Of a DNA stretch of 29,069 nt, positions 15,511-23,469 are shown piece by piece. The stretch's first letter is position 1. Each line of letters starts with the position of its first letter. The position numbers and the translations under genes were made by a program. Under the pieces are notes generated by a model that had not been told where the DNA came from, searched no databases, and worked only from the letters and a program-made list of their open reading frames with translations. Source of the stretch: Candidatus Aminicenantota bacterium (GTDB lineage: Bacteria > Acidobacteriota > Aminicenantia > Aminicenantales > UBA8522); the NCBI GenBank assembly GCA_016934895.1, contig JAFGRZ010000155.1, forward strand, positions 1-29,069, read 5' to 3'.

Positions 15511-18213
15511 GTGGGGAAAGGACTGCTGGCGATCGCATTCGGCCTGACCTTTTTGAGCTGGGCACCTTTTTTATACGGGGAGAAGCAGAAAACGAAACCG
15601 GCCGCCGGGAAGGAGGGACCGGACAAGGATTGGAGGATTCGGATCATCTCCTCGAGCCACCAGGACATCGCCTGGATGAACAGCCCTGAAGCATGCATCG
15701 CGTATCGCGATACTCACTGCATCACCCCCGCCCTGGAGATAATGGCCCGGGATCCCGGTTACTGCTTCGTCATGGAAAACATGCTCAACCTGATGGAGTA
15801 TATCGAGCGTCATCCCGATCGCCGCGAGGATATCCACCGTTTCACCCGGGAGGGACGGCTGGAGTGGGGAGCGACCTTCAACCAGCCCTATGAATCCCTG
15901 CTCAGCGGTGAACAGCTCATCCGGGGAGCCTATTTCGGCCGGAAATGGCTGAAGAGGAACTTTCCCGGCTGCGACGCCCGCATCTATTTCAATCCCGATG
16001 TGCCCGGCCGAGCCCTGCAGATGCAACAGATCCTGAGCAAGGCGGGCATACCCTATATGGTCATCAGCCGTTACCACAAAGGATTCTACCGCTGGCTGAG
16101 CCCGGATGGCTCCTCCGTGGTCGCCTACAGTCCCGGCCATTACACCAATGCCTCGGCCATCCTGGGTGCTCCACCCTCGGAGGGAGCCGGGCTTCTCAAT
16201 GCCGAGCTCACCTCATGGGAGGGCTATTATCGCGACCATCGGATCCCGTTCGAATTCCCTCTTCTTCATTCCGTGGATTTCTCCAGGCCGACCGACTTCG
16301 GTCCGCTGATCGACCTCTGGAACGGTGGTCGGACATCCAAGGGGCCCGGCCGGGGTTCAACTCTGAATTACTCGTCGGCCGCTCGTTTCTTCGAAGCCCT
16401 GACCGAGGCCGGCCCGAACCTTGATCGGATCACGGGGGAACGGCCGAATCTCTGGCTCTACATCCATGGCCCCACCCATCATTGGGCCGTCTCCGCCCAG
16501 AGGGAAGCCGGCCGGCTCCTGCCGGCCGCCGAGATTTTCAACTCGATCGCTTACCTTCTCGAAAAGAATCCGGAACGCTATCCCTCCCGGAAGATGGAAG
16601 ACGCCTGGCGGGCGGCGATCTATCCGGACCACGGTTGGGGCGGCAAAGAGGGGCAGATCACGGACCGCCTGTTCCGCAAGAAACTGGAGTTCGCCAGGGG
16701 CCAGGGAAGAGAGATGCTCGACCAGGCTCTGTCGAGAATCGCAGGCCGGATTGACAAGCCTTCTTTAAAAGGATTCCCGATCGTCGTCTTCAACAGCCTC
16801 TCCTGGCGGCGTTCCGACCCCGTCGCGGTGACGATTCCGTGGTCCCAGAGACGGTGCCAGGTCCGGGACAGCCGGGGGAAAATCGTCCCGTCCCAGGTTC
16901 ACCCTCCGCTTCCCGGACAGGAGGAGGAACGGATGGCGCGACTGCAGTTCATCGCTCAGGATGTGCCGGGTCTTGGATATAAAACCTACTACCTGACCAA
17001 GGACGGGGCGGCGACTTCTCATCCCGCTCCGCCGGCCCGGGCGGCCGGGTTTTATGAGAACACCTTCTACCAGGTCGAGTTCGCTCCCGGCGGACTCCGG
17101 AGGATCTATGACAAGGAGCTTAAAGCCGATCTTCTCGACACGGGGAAGTTCTTGGGTTTCGAGATCTTCACCCTGCGATCGATCGGCAATGGAGCGGGGG
17201 AATTCGGCCGGGTCCAACAGCCCACCGTGGACCATTTCGATTCCCTGAGCCGGCACAAGACTTCCTGGGAGCACGACCCCCTCGGATCGGGACCGCTCCA
17301 AGCCGTCTTCCGCCTCCGGAAGAAACTGGAGAACGGCACGATCGAACAGAAAATCATCATCTCCAATAAGATCAAGCGGATCGACTGCGAGGTCGCGATC
17401 CTGGATTGGGACGGAGCGCCCTATCGTGAATTCCGCATCGCCCTGCCGGTGAATGCGCCGGGCGGCCGCGTGGCCTATGAGGTCCCGATGGGAATCGTCG
17501 AGGTCGGCCGGGACGAGATCCCGGGCACGGGAGGACCGGCTTACGGAAACCTGAATTACGACGAACTCTGCTCTGAGATCCGGCCCCGCGAGGTCCAGAA
17601 CTTCCTGAGCGCCTGGGGAACGGATTTCGGACTGACCTTGAGCACAAGCGTCGCCGTCAATGACTATCGCGATCCCGCTCCCGATCCCGTACCCCACCCA
17701 ATCCTTCAACCCGTCCTCCTGGCCTCGCGGCGGAGCTGCCACGGTGAAGGCAACTGGTATCTGCAAGAAGGCGACCACCATTACCGGTTCTCGCTGACAT
17801 CGCACGATCCGGGATGGATCAACGGCTACCGGCTCGGCATCCAAGCCAACTGCCCGCTTTTTCCGGTGGCCGGAGCGCCGACGGGAGACGATGCCGACCT
17901 GCCGGAGGAAAAGAGTTTCTTCGAAGTCTCGGCCGCGGGCGCACTCATCAGCACGGTCAAGAAATGCGAGGACGACGATTCCATCATCGTCCGCGTCTAC
18001 GAAATTGAGGGAAAGGATGCGGAGCTCGTCCTGACCCCGTTTTTCCCGCTGGGCAAAGCGGAGCTCGTGAGCATGATCGAAGAAGAAGCGAAAGCCATCC
18101 CCTGCCGGAGCGACGGGCTGACGATGAGACTCGGACATCACGCCATCGAAACGCTCAAGCTGTGGCCCCGGAGGGACGTCCCCAAAGGACACACCCCGGG
18201 CGGGGAAAAATAA
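15511..18213 (+). CDS. Glycoside hydrolase family 38 alpha-mannosidase, exported
   Basis: A 900-residue retaining alpha-mannosidase. It has an N-terminal signal (about residues 1-23, ending LYG). The GH38 zinc motif is SSHQDIAW, placing H50 and D52 (commonly SHTDxGW). The predicted nucleophile Asp163 lies in YFNPDVPGRALQM, and the HGPTHHW motif near residue 314 supplies another zinc-ligand histidine. The middle helical bundle (ITDRLFRKKLEFARGQ) and the C-terminal GH38 beta domain starting near 415 (FPIVVFNSLSWRRSDPV, GLRRIYDKELKADLLD) are complete. It starts at GTG, after GAAAAGAGG. It leads the GH38-GH29 series and probably trims alpha-mannose from N-glycan-like or mannan substrates; linkage specificity is unknown. 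Confidence 0.94.
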   Translation: MGKGLLAIAFGLTFLSWAPFLYGEKQKTKPAAGKEGPDKDWRIRIISSSHQDIAWMNSPEACIAYRDTHCITPALEIMARDPGYCFVMENMLNLMEYIERHPDRREDIHRFTREGRLEWGATFNQPYESLLSGEQLIRGAYFGRKWLKRNFPGCDARIYFNPDVPGRALQMQQILSKAGIPYMVISRYHKGFYRWLSPDGSSVVAYSPGHYTNASAILGAPPSEGAGLLNAELTSWEGYYRDHRIPFEFPLLHSVDFSRPTDFGPLIDLWNGGRTSKGPGRGSTLNYSSAARFFEALTEAGPNLDRITGERPNLWLYIHGPTHHWAVSAQREAGRLLPAAEIFNSIAYLLEKNPERYPSRKMEDAWRAAIYPDHGWGGKEGQITDRLFRKKLEFARGQGREMLDQALSRIAGRIDKPSLKGFPIVVFNSLSWRRSDPVAVTIPWSQRRCQVRDSRGKIVPSQVHPPLPGQEEERMARLQFIAQDVPGLGYKTYYLTKDGAATSHPAPPARAAGFYENTFYQVEFAPGGLRRIYDKELKADLLDTGKFLGFEIFTLRSIGNGAGEFGRVQQPTVDHFDSLSRHKTSWEHDPLGSGPLQAVFRLRKKLENGTIEQKIIISNKIKRIDCEVAILDWDGAPYREFRIALPVNAPGGRVAYEVPMGIVEVGRDEIPGTGGPAYGNLNYDELCSEIRPREVQNFLSAWGTDFGLTLSTSVAVNDYRDPAPDPVPHPILQPVLLASRRSCHGEGNWYLQEGDHHYRFSLTSHDPGWINGYRLGIQANCPLFPVAGAPTGDDADLPEEKSFFEVSAAGALISTVKKCEDDDSIIVRVYEIEGKDAELVLTPFFPLGKAELVSMIEEEAKAIPCRSDGLTMRLGHHAIETLKLWPRRDVPKGHTPGGEK

Positions 18214-18238
18214 GGCCCGGTTCTCCGGAAGGGAAGGA

Positions 18239-19798
18239 ATGATAATGATGCAACGGACAAGCCGGGTCCTCGCCATCGCCTCCGCCCTTTTTTTTCTCCT
18301 CCCCTCATGCCGGAAAGGAGACGAAAGAAGCGCCGCGGGGCTGCCCGCCGGCTCGCGCCACTTCGCTCTCATCCCCTCCGGCGAAACGGGCGGGGAGATC
18401 GTGCGCACCGCCGCTCAAATCATCCCCACCGCAAACCAACTGGCCTGGCAGGAAATGGAATTCATCGCCTTCACCCATTTCGGCATGAACACCTTCACCG
18501 ACCGGGAGTGGGGTGAAGGGACGGAGGACCCGACGCTTTTTAACCCAACCGCCTTCGATGCCCGGCAGTGGGCCAGGGTGCTCAAGGACGCCGGGATGAA
18601 AATGATCATTGTCACGGCCAAGCATCATGACGGCTTCTGCCTCTGGCCGAGCCGGCTCACCGAGCACAGCGTGAAAAAGAGCCCCTGGCGTGACGGCCGG
18701 GGAGACGTCGTCGGCGAGGTGGCCGAGGCCTGCCGCGAGGCCGGTCTTAAATTCGGTATCTATCTCTCCCCCTGGGACCGGCACGAGCCGTCCTACGGTG
18801 ATTCGCCCGCCTACAATAGACACTTCATGAATCAACTCCGCGAACTGCTGACCGACTATGGAGAAGTCGGCGAAGTCTGGTTCGACGGCGCCTGCGGCGA
18901 AGGACCGAACGGAAAAAGGCAGGAGTACGACTGGTGGTCCTACTACCGGGTCATCCGTGAGCTTCAGCCGAAGGCCGTCATCTTCGGCATGGCGCCCGAC
19001 CTCCGCTGGGTCGGAACGGAAACAGGATGCGGACGGGAGACGGAGTGGAGCGTCGTCCCGGTCCGGATCAAAGAGTCCGCCGCAGCCTCAGATTCCCTGG
19101 ACGACATTTTCATCCCCGGCGACATGACAGCCGCAGATCTGGGCAGCCGCGAGAGAATCGCCTCGGCCCGGGCACTCGCCTGGTATCCGGCGGAGACGGA
19201 CGTCTCCATCCGTCCGGGATGGTTCTATCATGCCGGCCAGGACGATGAGGTCAAATCCCCCGAGAAGCTCGTCGACATCTATTTCAGCTCGGTGGGCCGG
19301 AACGGCGTCCTCCTCCTCAACGTTCCGCCCGACAAGCGCGGCCTCATCCACGAAAATGACGTATGGAGCCTCACGGGGATGCGCCGGATCCTGGACGAGA
19401 CCTTCGCCGTCAACCTGGCGGAGGGCGCCAGGATCGAAGCATCGAGCGCAAGAACGGGTCATCGGGCCGAGTTCATCCTGGATAAGGACACAGCCAGTTA
19501 CTGGACGACGCCGGATGGAATCGAGACGGGTTCTCTGGAATGGACGCTTCCGGGAAAACGATCTTTCGACATCGTCCTTCTTCAAGAAGAAATCCGCGTC
19601 GGCCAGAGGGTGGAGGAATTCAGCCTCGAGGCTTGGGACGGAAAATCCTGGCGGCCGTTCGCAGCCGGCACAACCATAGGGTTCAAAAGACTGTTGCGTT
19701 TTGCCGAGATTGCGACCGATCGGGTCCGGCTGACCATTCTCAGGTCACGGACAAGCCCGACGCTGTCCGCCTTCGGCCTGTTCAAGTTCCGTTCCTGA
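18239..19798 (+). CDS. GH29 alpha-L-fucosidase lipoprotein with discoidin-like C-terminal domain
   Basis: A 519-residue retaining fucosidase. A short hydrophobic signal leads to FLLPSC, so Cys24 may be lipidated (Pro at -2 is atypical). The GH29 barrel runs about residues 60-375: FTHFGMNTF (78-86), TAKHHDGFCLW (126-136), GIYLSPWD (173-180), EVWFDGACG (212-220) with predicted nucleophile Asp216, and GVLLLNVPPD. The C-terminal 125 residues look like an F5/8 type C (discoidin) domain, which fits subfamily B, whose members typically cut alpha-1,3/1,4-fucose. Two further in-frame ATG codons at 18245 and 18248 sit better relative to the GGAAGG site, so the start could be a few codons later. The gene follows the GH38 gene by 25 nt. 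Confidence 0.92.
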   Translation: MIMMQRTSRVLAIASALFFLLPSCRKGDERSAAGLPAGSRHFALIPSGETGGEIVRTAAQIIPTANQLAWQEMEFIAFTHFGMNTFTDREWGEGTEDPTLFNPTAFDARQWARVLKDAGMKMIIVTAKHHDGFCLWPSRLTEHSVKKSPWRDGRGDVVGEVAEACREAGLKFGIYLSPWDRHEPSYGDSPAYNRHFMNQLRELLTDYGEVGEVWFDGACGEGPNGKRQEYDWWSYYRVIRELQPKAVIFGMAPDLRWVGTETGCGRETEWSVVPVRIKESAAASDSLDDIFIPGDMTAADLGSRERIASARALAWYPAETDVSIRPGWFYHAGQDDEVKSPEKLVDIYFSSVGRNGVLLLNVPPDKRGLIHENDVWSLTGMRRILDETFAVNLAEGARIEASSARTGHRAEFILDKDTASYWTTPDGIETGSLEWTLPGKRSFDIVLLQEEIRVGQRVEEFSLEAWDGKSWRPFAAGTTIGFKRLLRFAEIATDRVRLTILRSRTSPTLSAFGLFKFRS

Positions 19799-19837
19799 GT
19801 GCGGCCTTCGTGCGGAAGCATCCTTTGTGCTCGCTTT

Positions 19838-19866
19838 TTGACAGGCCGACAGGCCTATGTTATAAG
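19838..19866 (+). promoter_or_regulatory. Strong promoter of the second fucosidase gene, with tandem GACAGGCC repeats
   Basis: A perfect -35 box TTGACA (19838-19843) is separated by exactly 17 nt from -10 box TATAAG (19861-19866, five of six). An 8-bp direct repeat GACAGGCC occurs twice in tandem at 19840-19847 and 19848-19855, overlapping the -35 box and spacer, where a repressor could block polymerase. Confidence 0.7.
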
Positions 19867-19919
19867 CCGGGTCGAATGCGATTTTGGTCGAACCGAGTCA
19901 CCGGAAAGGAGTGCTTCCC

Positions 19920-21299
19920 ATGAGAATCGCCGCCGCCTCTTCTCTTCTGATCCTCATTTCTTTGGCCCTCCCCGCGATCGCCCTGGCCGGCCAGGAAACC
20001 GAAGCCCCGCGCGAAGCCAGAATGGAATGGTGGACCGAGGCCCGCTTCGGGATGTTCATCCACTGGGGACTCTATGCCCTTCCCGCCCGTCATGAATGGG
20101 TCAAGCAGCGGGAAGCGATCACCGATGAGGACTATCAAAGATATTTCGACCAATTCAATCCCGATCTTTATGAGCCTCAAGAGTGGGCCCGCCTGGCCAA
20201 GGCCGCGGGAATGAAGTATTTTGTGGTCACGACCAAGCACCACGAAGGCTTCTGCCTCTGGGACTCCCAATACACCGACTACAAAGCGACCAAGACACCC
20301 TACGGAAAAGACCTGATCAAGCCGATGGTTGAGGCCTTCCGAGCGGAAGGCTTGCGCGTCGGCTTCTACCATTCGCTCCTGGATTGGCATCATCCCGACT
20401 ATCCTGTTGACCGTCATCATCCGATGTTCAACAACCTCGAATTCCGCGCCCGGGCCAAAGATCGGGATGTCCGCAAGTACGCGGAGTACCTGCACAACCA
20501 GGTCCGGGAGCTTCTGACGGAATTCGGGACGGTCGATTGTCTCTTCATGGACTACTCCTTTCCCGGTGAGAACGGCAAGGACCGGAACGATTGGCAATCC
20601 GAGAAACTGATCCGGATGATCCGCGAGCTCCAGCCTCAGATCATCGTCAACGACCGTCTCGATCTCCTCGATGTCCCGGGCGGCTGGGATTATCGGACCC
20701 CCGAGCAGTTCATGCCCCGGGAGTGGGTGGAGATGGACGGGAAGAGGATCCCCTGGGAAACGTGCCAGACGTTCTCCGGTTCCTGGGGATATCACCGGGA
20801 TGAAGCCACCTGGAAGAGCGTCCGTCAGCTCGTCGTCATGCTGATCGAAACGGTGAGCAAAGGAGGCAACCTCCTCCTCAACGTCGGGCCGACCGCCCGC
20901 GGCACTTTTGACGACCGCGCCGTCGCGAGGCTGGAGGGGATGGGCGTCTGGATGAAAGACCACGGCCGCTCCATCTATGGATGCACCCAAGCGCCCGACG
21001 CGTTCAAAATCCCGCAGAATTCCCTTCTGACCTACAACCCGGCGGCCAAGCGCATCTACGTCCACGTGCTCGAGTGGCCGATGGGCGCTCTCTATCTCGA
21101 CGGTTTCGCCGGCCGCGTGGCCTACGCCCAGCTCCTTGACGACGCATCCGAGGTCAAATTCATCGACCAAAGCCGCGCCGGGGAGATCGGGTTCTTTCCG
21201 GGAGAGAGGAAGGGAGATAAAGGCGAGGCGATCATCCTCCGCCTTCCCGTAAGGCCGCCGGACGTCACCGTCCCCGTCATCGAGCTTTTTCTCAAGTGA
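19920..21299 (+). CDS. GH29 alpha-L-fucosidase, exported
   Basis: A 459-residue fucosidase with a signal peptide (about residues 1-23, IALA then GQE). GH29 landmarks: RFGMFIHWGLYALPA at 42-56, TTKHHEGFCLWDS at 104-116, VGFYHSLLDWHHP at 147-159, and CLFMDYSFPG at 207-216 with predicted nucleophile Asp211. The more usual context is WFDG, so the surroundings of the nucleophile are divergent. SGSWGY and GGNLLLNVGPTARG follow, then a small C-terminal beta domain. The layout fits subfamily A. The ATG at 19920 is chosen because GGAAAGGAG precedes it; an earlier in-frame start at 19884 lacks support. It has its own strong promoter, so it may be expressed apart from the upstream genes. It ends 13 nt from the convergent pyrE. 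Confidence 0.93.
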   Translation: MRIAAASSLLILISLALPAIALAGQETEAPREARMEWWTEARFGMFIHWGLYALPARHEWVKQREAITDEDYQRYFDQFNPDLYEPQEWARLAKAAGMKYFVVTTKHHEGFCLWDSQYTDYKATKTPYGKDLIKPMVEAFRAEGLRVGFYHSLLDWHHPDYPVDRHHPMFNNLEFRARAKDRDVRKYAEYLHNQVRELLTEFGTVDCLFMDYSFPGENGKDRNDWQSEKLIRMIRELQPQIIVNDRLDLLDVPGGWDYRTPEQFMPREWVEMDGKRIPWETCQTFSGSWGYHRDEATWKSVRQLVVMLIETVSKGGNLLLNVGPTARGTFDDRAVARLEGMGVWMKDHGRSIYGCTQAPDAFKIPQNSLLTYNPAAKRIYVHVLEWPMGALYLDGFAGRVAYAQLLDDASEVKFIDQSRAGEIGFFPGERKGDKGEAIILRLPVRPPDVTVPVIELFLK

Positions 21300-21312
21300 G
21301 AGAAAGGAACGG

Positions 21313-21909
21313 CTATTTCTTATCCGAAGCGCCGGGTTTCGTGAGCGGCGCTCCGGCCTTGCAGAGAGGACAGGCTTCGGCCTCGTAGGCCTCGACCTTG
21401 AGGGCGAGAAGGCTGCCGACGGGTCGGCCCTCGATCGCCACCGCCCCGTCCGTCCGGTCGACCAGGACATAGATCCCGGCGATTCCGACCCCCCGCTCCT
21501 TCAGGCTGTCCACGACTTCCCGAATAGAGCCCCCAGTGGTGAGGATATCCTCGACGACGATGGCGTTTGTCCCCGCCGCGAGGCCGGCCCAACCCGGCCG
21601 GAAGATCATTTTGCCCTCCGCCCGCTGGCTGAAGGCAAACTTCTTCCCCAGTTTGAGCGCCGCCAGGAACCCGATGGCGATGGCGCCGTACGCGGGAGAG
21701 ACGACATATTCAAACTCTCTTTTCTCATCGTTGATCTTGCCGACCAGAAGATCGATGATCTCTTCCAGGGCGGCCGGATTCTCGATCAGCCGGATCTTTT
21801 CGAAGTACCATTCCGAATGCTTTCCCGAGGTCAATCTGAAATGCCCCTGGAGCAGCGCGTCGGCTTTCTTGAACAGGGAGAGAATCCTCTCTTGGCTAAG
21901 ACCGTCCAT
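21313..21909 (-). CDS. pyrE: Orotate phosphoribosyltransferase
   Basis: A 198-residue type I phosphoribosyltransferase that makes orotidine 5'-phosphate from orotate and PRPP in pyrimidine synthesis. The PRPP motif IVVEDILTTGGS is at residues 117-128; FRLTSGKHSEWYFE (24-37), VVSPAYGAIAIG (69-80) and FSQRAEGK are also family-typical. The tail CPLCKAG (C180, C183), also found in many thermophile and deep-branching PyrE proteins, could bind metal or be structural. AGGAGGG precedes the ATG. It stands alone, with a promoter and palindrome upstream, and no other pyrimidine gene is in the window. Confidence 0.95.
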   Translation of the reverse strand: MDGLSQERILSLFKKADALLQGHFRLTSGKHSEWYFEKIRLIENPAALEEIIDLLVGKINDEKREFEYVVSPAYGAIAIGFLAALKLGKKFAFSQRAEGKMIFRPGWAGLAAGTNAIVVEDILTTGGSIREVVDSLKERGVGIAGIYVLVDRTDGAVAIEGRPVGSLLALKVEAYEAEACPLCKAGAPLTKPGASDKK

Positions 21910-21962
21910 GTTTCCCTCCTGAGAGAAATTTGACGATATCCGGCAACGCCGCGCCCGGCGGC

Positions 21963-21979
21963 CCTATTGTCACAATAGG
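21963..21979. promoter_or_regulatory. Perfect 17-bp palindrome abutting the pyrE -10 box (candidate operator)
   Basis: CCTATTGT-C-ACAATAGG is a perfect 8-1-8 inverted repeat. It begins immediately downstream of TATAAT, covering the predicted start site of pyrE. A one-base centre cannot form an RNA loop without losing pairs, so a dimeric DNA-binding protein is the simplest explanation. I do not recognise the regulator. Confidence 0.55.
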
Positions 21980-22007
21980 ATTATAAATATCCCCGTCGAT
22001 TCCGCAA
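21980..22007 (-). promoter_or_regulatory. Candidate pyrE promoter
   Basis: On the minus strand a perfect TATAAT lies at 21985-21980, with TTGCGG at 22007-22002 giving a 16-nt spacer. The -35 box is weak. The start would fall inside the adjacent palindrome, leaving a leader of about 64 nt with a GC-rich stem-forming stretch. Confidence 0.5.
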
Positions 22008-22215
22008 GCGTCTTTCGGACGGAGAGCCGTAGGCATCGGTTTGCTTGGCAGGGAAACCACTCGTCGCACCGGGAAAGTGGAAAAACGGCCTGGCCAATCT
22101 CCGCGGCGATAAATGGAAGAAAAGCCGGCCATCATCGTCTAAAACTACGTGTGTGGGCGGTTGTCCGCACGGCTCCAGGTCTGGAAATAAATAAAACAGG
22201 AATTCAGGAGAGATC

Positions 22216-23469
22216 ATGCGGAAGACAGCGGTCATTCTCATAGCCTTGTGGATCACCTTGACGTTCGGTTGCGGGAAGACCACGGAAGCCCCTCCCGCCG
22301 GGGAGACGGTCGCGGCGACCGGTTCGGGCCAGAAACCGGATGCGAAAACCCAGGATCCCGCCGACATCGATGTCGACACGTTGAACGTCCCGGACAAAGT
22401 GAAGCAGCAGATCAAGTCCGGGCGTATCCCCAAAGACAAGGTACAGGAGATCTTGGCGCGCTTCCAGGGAGAGGCCGGGGCCGACCAGGGCGATGCCTAT
22501 CCCGTGAGCGTGGGGAAGGTCCTGAGGAAAAATCTCAATTCCTACCTCGTCCTCAACGGGATCGTTGAACCGGAGCGGAAAGTGGAGGTTTTCTCCCGGC
22601 TGCCCGCTTACGTCAAACAGATCGTCAAAGAAGAGGGCGCCTACGTCAGGGAATCGGACGTCCTGGCCCTTCTCGACGACACCGAGATCCGGATCAGCTA
22701 TGAACAGGCGAAGATCGAGCTGGAGCAGGCCCGGCTCAGTCTGGAAGAAGCCGAACAGAATTACATCCGCAACAAGGAATTGATCGCCAAGGAGTTGATC
22801 TCCGAACAGGAATACCAGACGCAGGAAGCCCAGTACAAGCAGCGGCAGCTCGACCACCAGAACCGCCTGGAGAACTTCAAGAACCTCGAGCTTCAACTCA
22901 GTTACGCCAAGATCCGGGCCCTGTCCGAGGGCTACATCACCGAACGGTTGATTGAAGTCGGCAGCCGCGTCACCGCCAACCAACAGGTTTACACCATCGA
23001 GGACTTCAGGCCCCTCCTCGTCCGCGTCTATGTTCCCACCTCGGACGCCATCAAGCTCGAAGAGAACATGCGGGCGGAGGTGACCACCGAGGTGTTGAAA
23101 GGCCACGTATTCACCGGGGAAGTCAAACTGATCAATCCGCGGATCGACGTCCAGACAGGGACCGTCAAGGTCACCGTCGAGGTCTATGACGAAACGCTCC
23201 GTCTCAAGCCGGGGATGTTCGTCGAGGTCCGGATCGTGATCGGCCAGAAAGAAAACGTCCTGGTCATTCCCCGGAAGGCGGTTCTTTACAAACAGAACAA
23301 GACCTATGCGTTCATCCTCAACGGCGGAAGAGTCACCCAGCGCGAGATCGTTCTCGGTCTCACCGAGGAAGACGATGTCGAGGTCAGCGACGGTCTGACC
23401 GAGGGCGATATCATCGTCACCGTGGGGGTGGACGGTCTCAAGGACGGTCAGAGAGTGGACGTGATCTGA
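22216..23469 (+). CDS. RND efflux periplasmic adaptor (membrane fusion protein), lipoprotein
   Basis: A 417-residue HlyD/AcrA-type adaptor joining the inner-membrane pump to an outer-membrane channel. The signal ends in LTFGC, giving likely lipidated Cys19. A helical, charged extension (about residues 45-90) precedes the adaptor core. The first lipoyl half (VFSRLPAYVKQIVKEEGAYV, about 125-144) is followed by a coiled-coil hairpin (about 155-235, rich in Glu, Gln and Leu). The second lipoyl half, beta-barrel (RAEVTTEVLKGHVFTGEVKLINPRID) and membrane-proximal domain follow. The stop overlaps the next start as TGATG. No outer-membrane factor is seen in the window. Confidence 0.94.
   Translation: MRKTAVILIALWITLTFGCGKTTEAPPAGETVAATGSGQKPDAKTQDPADIDVDTLNVPDKVKQQIKSGRIPKDKVQEILARFQGEAGADQGDAYPVSVGKVLRKNLNSYLVLNGIVEPERKVEVFSRLPAYVKQIVKEEGAYVRESDVLALLDDTEIRISYEQAKIELEQARLSLEEAEQNYIRNKELIAKELISEQEYQTQEAQYKQRQLDHQNRLENFKNLELQLSYAKIRALSEGYITERLIEVGSRVTANQQVYTIEDFRPLLVRVYVPTSDAIKLEENMRAEVTTEVLKGHVFTGEVKLINPRIDVQTGTVKVTVEVYDETLRLKPGMFVEVRIVIGQKENVLVIPRKAVLYKQNKTYAFILNGGRVTQREIVLGLTEEDDVEVSDGLTEGDIIVTVGVDGLKDGQRVDVI

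Larger units (their letters stand above)
21910..22215. other. Divergent intergenic region between pyrE and the RND operon
   Basis: 306 nt. The pyrE half holds the promoter and palindrome. The RND half (22010-22215) has several small stems (GGTTT/AAACC around 22040; GTGTGG/CCGCAC around 22155, with a GU pair) but no promoter I can support. The adaptor gene has an AGGAGAG ribosome site just before its ATG. Confidence 0.4.

Noticed and set aside
16765..18408. Long minus-strand frame, 547 codons, inside the GH38 gene
   Set aside because: It is antisense to conserved GH38 C-terminal sequence, with composition typical of a shadow frame and no signal peptide or motif.
19815..19840. Terminator between the two fucosidase genes
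   Set aside because: AGCA/TGCT is only a 4-bp stem before CGCTTTTT. The T run also forms part of the following -35 box.
19860..21470. Long minus-strand frame, 536 codons, across the second fucosidase
   Set aside because: It covers the plus-strand fucosidase, its promoter and the end of pyrE. No recognisable protein pattern.
22020..22140. Possible riboswitch in the leader of the RND operon or pyrE
   Set aside because: I compared the stretch with cobalamin and c-di-GMP-I consensus blocks. Fragments such as GCAAACC on the minus strand occur, but order and partner motifs do not fit.
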